From: Blattamonas nauphoetae | Lineage: Eukaryota; Preaxostyla; Oxymonadida | Assembly (NCBI GenBank): GCA_033064195.1 | Contig: JARBJD010000008.1 | Location: 434,001 to 498,000, forward strand | DNA: 64,000 bases | Reading direction: 5' to 3' | In this document: piece by piece, positions 54,968 through 64,000 of the stretch | How the letters are laid out: every line of letters begins with the position of its first letter | Numbering within the stretch: position 1 is the stretch's first letter | The notes under the pieces: generated by a model | The model's database searches: none | Seen by the model: only the letters and a program-made list of their open reading frames with translations | What the model was told of the DNA's origin: nothing | Translations under genes and position numbers: made by a program

Positions 54968-57900
54968 CTTCGCACCAGCCACACCTTCGGCATTTGGATC
55001 AGAAGATGTTGGGATGTGTTGTATGGCTGACCAGCTCGCATTTGTCGGGATCGACGATTCGTGACGTGAACACTGTCGGGTGCGTTTTGTGCTCGAATTC
55101 TTCCTTCTCTTCCCTCCTCTCCTCCCCCAACACCGACACAGACTCATCGACAGGCACCGTCACCAGACCTGGCCAAGATCCAGACGCATTCGTAGATGGT
55201 ACAGAATATTCTTTCAACAAAGCAAGCTGCGACCACACGTCCTCAACCCAGTTTACGAACTGTCGCTTCTCCGGAGCCAACTAACAGTCATCCACTCGTC
55301 CACTCACATTCGACCGGTACCCAGGCACCATCTCCATCCTCTCCTGCTCCTTCTCAGGCATTTGCAGCAGTCACTTTCAAGGTGGAGCGGTGTATGTCTT
55401 TGCTTCAGAGTATTTCAACCGGCCGTGCTTCACAGCCAACTCGTCGAATTTCACGTCCTGCTCGTCGAAGAATTTGGGTGGAGGGATGTTCATGGATGTT
55501 GTGGACGATGTTCTGATCACTTTGTGCCGATTCGAGCACTGTTCGACAACAAACATTCAATCATCGAAAGGCGGAGGAGGGCTCTTTCTTGAAGGAGACA
55601 TCCCGCCAGCCCAAAGTCGTCATCAGCAGTTCAAATTGATTGATTGCCTCATTGCAGACTGCACAGCCACTTCCAAAGGAGCCGGTGTTTATGTTGAGGG
55701 AAGCTTTGATCTTTGTGTAACTAACACAAAGTTTGAACATTGTGATGTTTCAGCCGACTCTGACTCAACGTGTGGGGGAGGGATTTTCACCGGTCAGTTA
55801 TTTGGTGGAACACTGAAAGTGGAGGGATGTCAGTTCATTGCTTGCTCGTCCAGACATGCAGGAAGCGCAATCCGCTTTAATGGCGATGGAAGACTCAATA
55901 TCTCCGACACTCTCGTGAAGAACTGCCACTCGGGAACGACTGGCGCCATCACATGCACACCGATGTTTGAGACTCATTATCTTTTGTTCTCGCATATTTT
56001 GTTTGATGGGAACACGGTCGGCGATGACACCACTTACTTCACGGAGTTTTTGGGATTTGACGAGAATGAGACAAAGTTCACTGATCTCGCAATCTTTGAC
56101 TACGACCCCGATTTCCATCCCACCTTCGAGTTTGACGATTGTTTCACAACAACAAGTCGTGAGTCTTCTGGACTGATCGTTAAAATTGTCGATGACATCT
56201 GGACAGGATTATTCCACTCTGAACGACGTTTGGAAGATAAATTCAAAACGATTGGTCCATTTCTGACAGCGAAACCGAGGGCAAGAGTGAACGGGAAGAC
56301 AGGCAAGATTGAGTTGGAGATGATGGGGAAGACACCGCTGCCCTCACAGGAATATGAAGTGACAGTGAAAGGTGAGGATGAAACAGATGCAAAATTCAAA
56401 ATGCTGTTCGCGGATGGGACAGGAACTCTGGTGTCTGTGATTGAAGGCAGTCTTGAATAGAACACGATCTACACGATCACATCGATTGTGGGAGTTGTTC
56501 CTGACTCCTCTTCTTCTCAGAATGCAGATCACATCGAAGTGCCTGTCGCAGCGTGGGCCTTCCATCTCGCCGTGACCCTCAACTTCCTCACATTCACCAC
56601 CCCTGCAGATCCATCCTTCTCCACACTCCAAGTTGCATCAGCCAACCTCGCCGAATCTGACCCCCGATTTGCGTTTGTTGTTCTTCACTTCGACAAAGAA
56701 GTGAGTGGATCGTACGACTTTGTTGTGTTGGAAGATGGGGAAGAAGTGACACTGACAATCACTACAGAAGGTGTGTCGAAATCAGGAGCGACGAAGGAGT
56801 TCAAAGTGATTGGCGATGGGAAGCTGCTGACACACGACACGACATACACGATCAAATCGATTGTTCCGACGGCCGAGTCAGAGGCACTGTTTGTATGGAT
56901 GAACGAGACGATCCGGTTCCACATCCCAAAATCGTCGTATGTTCCTCCAGAAGAACCAGAAGATCCAAAGAAAGCGATGTCACCAGAGACAAAGGCACTT
57001 CTCAGCTGGCTCCTTCCGCTGGTTGGATGTCTGCTGATTGCACTGGTGCTGGCGATCATCATCATCGTTCTGCTCCGACGACGACAGAAGAAGAGTGCCG
57101 ATCCAGCTCAGAAAGAGATGGAAGAGCAAGAGCCGTTGGATGTTGAGAAAGTGGAAGAATTCGGAGTGGATTGTTCGAATGGAGTGATTCGGACAGATGG
57201 AAACGATCATCCTGCGTTCAGTTCTCACAAAGATGACAGTTCAAACAAAACGGAGACGGATCAACAGATTGAATCGGAGTTTGGAGAAGTGAGGACGTGC
57301 AGTGGAGATTTCGCGATTTCGACAGTTCGAATGGATTCGACGCTTTACAGTGTGCTTCACAAGAACCACCGCGAGATTGGGAAGCGAGGAGTTGGCCTTC
57401 AGATTGTGAATGGATTGAAGCATGTTGTGGCTCATCGACCAGCGAGTGATGTTCTGACTCGTCTATCCTCTCACTGGATTCTGATTGACACATCTGGACT
57501 TGTTCAACTGAAACTGCAAATGACACGTGAAGAAGCTGAACAGGAAGCAGCTCGCACCCAAATGCTCAATCCTCAACAGCAGCCAACGTTGGAAGGAAAC
57601 ACGAACCAGCTCGCTGAGATGACACAAGAAGCACACATTGAGAAATCGGGGATGGATGGTCTTCGCTGGCGAGCACCTGAAGTTGTGTCATCTGATGGAA
57701 GAAGCGGAGTGGAATCTGTTGATGGACACAAAGCGTCAGTTTTTAGTCTTGGCCTGGTCTTGTGGGAAATTGAGACTGGTCAAGTGCCGTTTGGAGAACT
57801 GGATGCAGTGAATGCTCAACGACAATCGGGAACTGGAATTGGACCGAAAATGGACAGTTTGAAAAACGAGGAGTTAGTTTCACTGATCCATCGTTGTGTT

Positions 57901-58014
57901 TCAGTTGATCCGAAACAACGCCCAACACTTTCTGAAATCGGAGAGTTCCTCTCTTCTCATCCTGATGAAACGATTGGTGGATCTGGAAACGAGATGAACG
58001 AACTCAACCCTTAA
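54968..58014 (+). pseudogene. 3' part of the transposon-split beta-helix / pseudokinase gene
   Basis: Resumes QPHLRHLDQKMLGCVVWLTS after the TSD. It covers the rest of the beta-helix, two Ig-like modules (EYEVTVKGEDETD; SGSYDFVVLEDGEE), a TM helix (WLLPLVGCLLIALVLAIIII), the EKVEEFGVD linker and the full kinase-like C-lobe (LRWRAPEVVSS, LGLVLWEIETGQVPFGE, DPKQRPTLSEI). In-frame stops are TAA at 55282-55284 (paralogue Tyr) and TAG at 56458-56460 (paralogue Trp). The TAG also closes a 30-nt GT-AG interval. With these and the transposons the gene is a pseudogene, yet the kinase-like end is well preserved. Confidence 0.8.
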
Positions 58015-58493
58015 ACTCACTCATTCGCTCCATCTCGTTTTCTCAGCACATCATCTACACTCAACCAACCTTCACTCACACTTCACACAGAGAGACGGAC
58101 TGAGCAGTGTCATCTAGCCCTTGAGTATTCCTGCCAGTTCGTGTTTTTCGCTTTTTTTCTCGACTCTTGAGTCCTACCTTCATCGATTGACAATTCATTC
58201 AAGCTCCGCTTCCATCTCCTTCCGCACCCAACTCGCTTTTGGGGGGAGGTTCGTGGATGGTCTGGAAGCATTCATGATCTCTGGAGTGCCATTCTCACTT
58301 ATGTTTCCACAGGTTCCTCGTTTGGTGAATTCTTCGACCGTTTTTCCACTATAAATGCTTTTGAATCGTTCTTGATGAATTCTATTAGCGTTACTTCTTC
58401 TTGAATGTTTGATCCAAATGATCCTCGTCAGGAGGAGACACTTACAAAAGGATATTGGTACTCAGAGATGATCAAACCATTATAAGATTTTCA
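58015..58493. other. intergenic region, homologous to 28359-29061
   Basis: Similar to the reverse complement of the spacer between the two minus-strand receptor genes (shared CCTTCACTCACACTTCACA and CTGCCAGTTCGTGTTTT). This shows that the two-gene block was duplicated in inverse orientation. The last 25 bases include GATCAAACCATTATA (58470-58484). Confidence 0.7.
58470..58484 (+). promoter_or_regulatory. conserved element just upstream of start codon
   Basis: Same 15-base sequence and same 9-nt distance to ATG as at 28368-28382. Confidence 0.35.
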
Positions 58494-61105
58494 ATGACAT
58501 CATCACTTCAACTCTTATTGTTACTCGTTACGTGGGTGTGTTCACACTCTATCACACCCACACACACCATTTGTGGAGTTTCACCTGATTTCGGATTCTT
58601 CCTTGATCAACAAATCTCCGCTCCGAACAACTCCACTTTAACTCGACATTTTGAAGTTATCGTTCCTGATGGTCATTATGTTGCTCATGACATCCCTATC
58701 CACTCTCGGAATGTGGATATATCAGGATTGTCATCGAAGATCTCTCACCGAAAGAGTGTCCACAATCTGGCCAAAGAAGACAAATCAGAACTCCCGAAGA
58801 ACGATGGATATCGCTCAACAAAGGGACTTTCTGTGATGTTTGATGTGTGGAACAGCACCTTCAGGCTTGACAACCTGCACTTATTTGCGACAACGCCAGA
58901 CACAGCCGTGAGTTTGATCCGCTCGTCGACCTTTGTGGTTTCTCGAAGTGAGATCGCATCGAACGCCTACACGTCTCCATTTGTGATTGGGGCTTCGGGG
59001 ATGGACTCATCGGTGTCCGTGTCTATTATCTCGTGCATCCATCGCTCATCATCAGAATCGCCGTCTCTGCTGCCTCTGGTGAGCGGACCACTGTCGTTGT
59101 GGTGTTCTTCGCAAATGAGCTCGAATGAAGAAGGACATGCGGACACTTTTGGAGTTGGATCGCTTTCGATAGTGGGAAGTGGTTTGTCGATGAATTCGAA
59201 GCATTTGGTGATTGGAACGGGCCCGCTTTTCGATTTCGGGAAATGTTTTGGGAATGGTCTGACTGGAGTTGTTGGATGCTCTGTGTCTCTGTCGTCGTCT
59301 TACCTGACAAATATGACGAGCATTCGCCTTCCTTCGACCTTCCCTTGTTCGTGTTCATTTCTAACACAGCGTCTGATTGTGGTGTCAGTGTCGGAATCGA
59401 CGAATCATCTTTGCGGGACAAGCGGGATGCGGTTGGACTGGTCAGGATCATCTCTGCTGTCGAACTGTTCGTTTACTTCCTGCATCACCAACGATGCTCC
59501 TGACCCTGTCACAGAACCGATTTCTGACCCAGGCAAGCCCGTCCAATCGTATATCTCGAAGGAAACTCGCCTCTCTCTTGTCCAATCAGAATATGATGAG
59601 AAGGAGCACGATCCAGTGTGGATCATGTCGTGCACTTTTTCCGATCTTCAAAGTACCGAAGGAGCAGCCATCCATTTGAAAAACTATCGCGCTGATGTTG
59701 TTCGGAAGGACTGTTCCTTCACAGGATGTCTTGCTGCGCCTTCAAGTGGAGGAGCAATTGATTTAGGACACTCAAGAGACGCCACCTCCGACAAATATTC
59801 AGCCACTCTCTTCAATTGCCAATTCACAGACAACACAGCACAGTATGGTGGACATCTCATGGTTTCCAGCTACAAATCTCTGACCATCGCCCAATGCACG
59901 TTCACGGATTCCAGATCAATGGGAGACCCTGATTTCGACCAGGAAGATCCGATGTACCTCGTTGGGAACACCAACACCCGATTCGACAACTCCACCATCT
60001 CCAACAACGAGGGTTCAGAGACTGGAGGGATCTTTTTCAATTCCGGTCCGTCAGCAGGGACGCTCATTCTGACTGATGTGCTCTTCAAAGACAATGTGTG
60101 CACAGCAGACGAGCCCAGCAAACATGTGACTGACTGCATGTTGGCTGACAATTCTGGTCAAACAGACTTCGAGTTGAGCGAGTCGCATGCATACCAATCT
60201 CGGGTATGGTCACCCCATTTACTAGATTCCACTTCACATTATAAACAAAGTTAGAGAACCATTTTTGTGAAATGAGGGCTTGTTAATGAAATTGGGACAC
60301 CACGATCCTCTGTTTCGAACAACCTTTTCTCCATTGAAAGGACTTTATTTGATCCAATTCGACAAAAATCCAATATTGAGAGTATGTGAGACGAACTGAA
60401 CGATACAAAAAAAGGGAAAAATGCCCTTGGAATGAAATCAGGATTTGATGTGGTCAGGACGAAAGTATGGGGATTGATCTGAATCCATCAAATCATTCCA
60501 AGGGCATTTTTCCCTTTTTTTGTATCGTTCAGTTCGTCTCACATACTCTCAATATTGGATTTTTGTCGAATTGGATCAAATAAAGTCCTTTCAATGGAGA
60601 AAAGGTTGTTCGAAACAGAGGATCGTGGTGTCCCAATTTCATTAACAAGCCCTCATTTCACAAAAATGGTTCTCTAACTTTGTTTATAATGTGAAGTGGA
60701 ATCTAGTAAATGGGGTGACCATACCCGAGATTGGTATGCATGCGAAATGCCCAGTTCTTCGACTGCTTCTCAACATCTGCACTGCCACATTGCGGGGACT
60801 ATCAAGCCGTTGGTCTCTATCCTGACCTGATTGGTCCTTCGATCACCTCTGTCGACCCAACGATCCAAGAGAATTGGAATGGAGATGGATTCGAGGTTGT
60901 TCTGTTGTTTGAGGGAGTGTTCACAGGAACAAGCAGGAAATACGATGTGACATTCGAAGGGGCAGATGGAACAGTGTTTGTGGCAGAGAAAGTGTCATTC
61001 TCGAAAACAACCGGAACAGCGACAATCGCACTCAACAATCCGAATGTTCCTTCTCTCGACTCTTTGGCGAGCTATTCGATTGTTGATGTGACAAGGAGTC
61101 CTTTT
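58494..61105 (+). pseudogene. truncated paralogue of the 2132-aa receptor-like gene
   Basis: MTSSLQLLLLLVTWVCSHS signal peptide (start chosen by alignment with the 2132-aa gene; 58455 is upstream in frame) and the beta-helix region match residues ~1-560 of the paralogue. A foldback element (60184-60744) interrupts it after FELSESHA. Beyond it FFDCFSTSALPHCGD and the first Ig-like module (SRKYDVTFEGADG) resume. Similarity stops at SIVDVTRS (~61105), where unrelated sequence begins. The remaining modules, TM and kinase-like domain are absent from the window. Confidence 0.8.
60184..60744. mobile_element. 561-bp foldback element, 252-bp near-perfect arms
   Basis: 60184-60435 and 60493-60744 are inverted copies, apparently identical over 252 bp, around a 57-bp centre. 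Core ends CCAATCTCGGG/CCCGAGATTGG are flanked by TA on both sides. The outermost CGCATGCATA is also palindromic, so the exact boundary and TSD are ambiguous. It disrupts the receptor-like gene. No ORF. Confidence 0.85.
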
Positions 61106-61520
61106 ACCTTGGGTCGGCATGTCCTATCTGTCCTGTCCTGTAGGACAGCCAAAAAGAGGAGGACAATTTGGAAAAAAGTGCCTGTGACAAGGATTGAAAC
61201 AGCCTCTTGCTTCATGTGAACATCAAAATCTGGAAAGGAAAAATGAGTCGAAAAGGTGGACAATTAAGCACATTTTCTGTCTTAGAATCATTTCAATAGT
61301 GTTTTTTCACACTATTTTGATGAAAATCGCTAATGTTGTCCAAAAGTGGTCGATCCGCCCACCATAGGACATGATAGGACAATTTTAAATCGGGCTCAAA
61401 CCATAGGACATTGAAGCTTTATTACACCTTCACAATATTTGCGTCTCAATTTCACAATAAAATCGAGGGAGGACAATTGTCCTGTCCTGTCCTATCGTGT
61501 CCTATGGTGGTCTGATCTGT
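61106..61520. repeat. region of TCCTGTCC/AGGACA repeats at the gene break point
   Basis: Repeated TGTCCTATC/TCCTGTCC motifs at ~61125-61150, 61360-61410 and 61476-61525. An inverted pair CCACCATAGGACA (61357-61369) / TGTCCTATGGTGG (61498-61510) is included. Probably the end or body of an element inserted at ~61105; its termini were not defined. Confidence 0.4.
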
Positions 61521-64000
61521 CCTATGAAACCAACATTTTTATGAAATTGGCTTGAAATCATCCAAATGACGCTTTCGTCGAAGCACACTGAGCGGCAGAG
61601 GTACTCTCTGTGCTCATTTCTTGTTGTTGTCTTCATATTTATCTCACTCTTCTTTTAAAGACATTGGACATCAAGATCCTGGAGACATCTGAAAGAGTCG
61701 AACTGAAGTGAAGGTTGAGAGAATGAAGCGACCGGTCTGCTCTCTTTTTGTCGTTTATTCTCTTATTGTCCATCTTCTCTAATTTCAGTGCAAATGTACC
61801 TGGTTTTCACTGCACCTGATGCAATGGACGTAAGAACACGAGAAAAACCAGCAGTACTGTCTGCCAGTTTGCCTTCTTCTTGTTCTTATCCTCCTCTTGA
61901 CCTCGTTCTCTTCTTTGCATGAGGGAAGAACTCTTGATTGACCAGATTTTCGATTTACTCGAGAGAACGGAGAAAATGATTTGGCAAGAACAAAACTGAG
62001 AATGTGAGGAACAAAATGCGTTCGAGAGACGATCAAAAGGGAAAGGAAGCGTCTGAAAAGAATGGCAGATGAGATGAAACAACAGGAAGAGTCAGGAGAG
62101 ATACCGATGAAAGAAGGAAGGAAGCAGAGAGGGTTGCGTGAAAGAAGTGATAGAAGCAGCTGAGACACAAAAGGAAGGTGTGCTTGCAGGGCAAATCGAA
62201 CGGACAGACAGCCTGAACAAGCTCCATTCAAACGTATGCCTGCTCTCCTCTCTGTATATCGAAAATCCCAATCCTTCTTCACTATTTCCTTCCTCTTCCC
62301 ATCCCTTCATCTCTCTTGGTTCGATCTTCTTAGCTTCGATGATGTCTTGCGAGATTCATTCATGAGATCCGACGCTGGTGCTCTTCTCTGAATTCTTGGA
62401 AATCGAAGTATGTCTCTTCACTACATTGCTTCACCTCTTTATCTTCTATTGTTCTTCCACCATTCCTTTCATTCATTCTTCTTCCTTTAACGTCCTCAGC
62501 TCGTTCATCATCTTGGGTTCACATCTTATCAACATCTCCGTCACAGCTCTTCTCTCTCACTCTCCTACATTATCACACGATCATTGTTCATCTGGTTTCA
62601 TTTTAGATCTCATTTTTCACCTCCCAACAGCGAATCGTCACTCAGATCAACCGATCCACGATGGATATCTAAAAGCAGCTGTTGAAATCTGGCCAAAAGA
62701 ACAACAACATCACAATCATCTCAATATAAAGAAAAAATCAACTAATGGATGAATTCAGAAGAAGAGATGAAGGATCCAGACAACCAATAAAAGCTCGATA
62801 ATAACTGCACCTGGAACTGACCAGAGTGTAATGATCGAAAGAATCAGATGGGGTACAAACAGGGGACATGTTCGAAAGAGTATTTGTGTTTTGCACAAGC
62901 CAGGACACACTCCACCGAAATGAACGTATGCTCTCTTCTCATTCTGATGCACTTTTCTCCTCCCCTCTTCTCTTCGCTCTCCCGACCATCAATATTGTCT
63001 CCCATTTTCTCTACCATCAGCAAAGAAGCTACACCCAAGAAGGATTCGATCGACATCGCCAACGTAAGTTAGGTTCGATGGATGTCTGGAAATCGAAGTG
63101 TTCCACTCCTTCTCACTACGTTTGCTCTCTATTTAATTCATTTTTGTTTGCTATGTCTCGTGTTAGTTCAGATCTGTCTGATCTTTGGGAACGTGCCTGA
63201 CTGGTCGTATTCAAAACAGAATTGATTCATGGAAACTCACCGTCACTCTAGAGAGGAAGAATAGCACGAAGAGAGTGCAATGGTCTCCATTATTCAATCC
63301 GATGCCTGATCCCCCACCAACACTCCTCCTCCAACCTCAACGCTTGTCCATTGTCGGGAAGAAACTGACCAAATGAGACGCCACACACAATTGCATCACA
63401 ACGAGTTGACTTCTCATCAGCCAATTCGTGATACGTCTCCTAACATACACACAACACCACTCAAATTAACCTTCACACACTTCGTCTTGATCAACTTCAT
63501 CCGACTGATCAACATGGGTACAACCATCAGAATACATCAGATACTCACCTTTCATTTCGCAATCCAGTCAAAATCACGTTTCAGGTCTGATTCTCTCCCA
63601 CTTCAATCATCCTCTCTCCTCAACTGTCCAGACCATTACCCTTGCTCACATCCACTCTTCCTACCTTCTTTCATGGACTTTTGAAAGTACCACGGTCTTC
63701 TCCCTCGTCAGGCTTGTCAATGCCTTGCTCTCACATCACGTCATCCACACATCTGCCTGTCCCCGCTGTCTCTCTTCACATTCGCCCTCTTCTACGCCAG
63801 TACAACAAAACAAAACAAATACTGCGACTCTCACGATGTATTGGAGGAGGAAAAAACCGTGGCATACTCAATTTCCAGTGTCATTTGCACTTGAATGCAC
63901 TGGCTGTTTACACGACATCACCTCCACCAAAACAGCAATTATATGTTTCCAGTTTCCCATTGTTGTGATATATGCGATCTAAAAAGTGTGTTTTGACGAC
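61521..64000. other. no recognisable gene
   Basis: Open frames are short, on both strands, Ser/Pro-rich and without domains. Intron-like GTAAGT and pyrimidine tracts occur (for example 63064). I see no RNA gene or terminal repeat. Confidence 0.5.

Noticed and set aside
32821-56460. Alternative genetic code with TAG or TAA as a sense codon
   Set aside because: The long intact ORFs contain no internal TAA/TAG, and the in-frame stops replace Trp, Ser, Tyr or fall in introns rather than one consistent amino acid.
61785-63982. Short ORFs at the right edge
   Set aside because: Ser/Pro-rich, overlapping on both strands, no recognisable motif.

Overview
The window is from a eukaryotic, protist-like genome. 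It holds GT-AG introns, no bacterial operon signals, many pogo/Tigger-type (DDE_1) transposases, a Polinton DNA-polymerase remnant, and a family of large secreted/membrane beta-helix proteins that end in a kinase-like domain. An anaerobic metamonad, perhaps an oxymonad-like Preaxostylan, would fit. That is an inference from gene content and cannot be proved from the sequence alone. The introns that can be placed by restored reading frame are extremely short (27-31 nt), with a second class of 49 nt.

Layout. (1) 0-6 kb: a cluster of divergent pogo-superfamily transposases, some intact-looking and some broken. (2) 6.2-11.8 kb: a broken Polinton-type family-B DNA polymerase, split by a 1.9 kb foldback element with 574-bp arms (6422-8348). 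(3) 11.8-13.7 kb: no recognisable gene. (4) 13.76-20.56 kb: one ~6.8 kb pogo-like transposon with ~255-bp terminal inverted repeats (TIRs). It carries a transposase gene with four micro-introns, a 12 x 51-bp in-frame repeat between catalytic residues, and a ~48-copy 40-bp minisatellite. (5) 20.6-21.2 kb: a fragment of an alanyl-tRNA synthetase editing domain. (6) 21.96-32.9 kb: two head-to-tail minus-strand genes for secreted beta-helix / Ig-like module / transmembrane / pseudokinase proteins (2132 and about 1260 aa). (7) 33.2-34.5 kb: a coiled-coil SPRY-like gene. (8) 35.7-37.6 kb: a decayed von Willebrand A (vWA) gene. (9) 39.2-43.9 kb: a second copy of the [beta-helix gene / SPRY-like gene] pair, with the beta-helix copy broken. 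(10) 44.5-61.1 kb: an inverted second copy of the two-gene beta-helix block, torn apart by nested transposons. (11) 61.5-64 kb: no recognisable gene.

The nested insertions can be dated relative to one another by target-site duplications (TSDs). A receptor-like gene (44460-58014) took a 445-bp MITE (8-bp TSD) and a Mutator/Merlin-like element (45766-54967, 9-bp TSD). That element carries a piece of another beta-helix gene. The piece was itself hit by a second element of the same family (46581-53688, 9-bp TSD). Inside the second element lies a 5.1-kb interval bounded by perfect 66-bp inverted repeats, which in turn holds a hAT-like MITE (51488-52069, 8-bp TSD). In both receptor-gene insertions and the captured-gene insertion, removing the insert plus one TSD copy restores the reading frame exactly.

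The most promising new observations are the 27-31 nt introns, the beta-helix/pseudokinase receptor family with its duplicated two-gene block, and the gene fragment carried by the 9-bp-TSD element.
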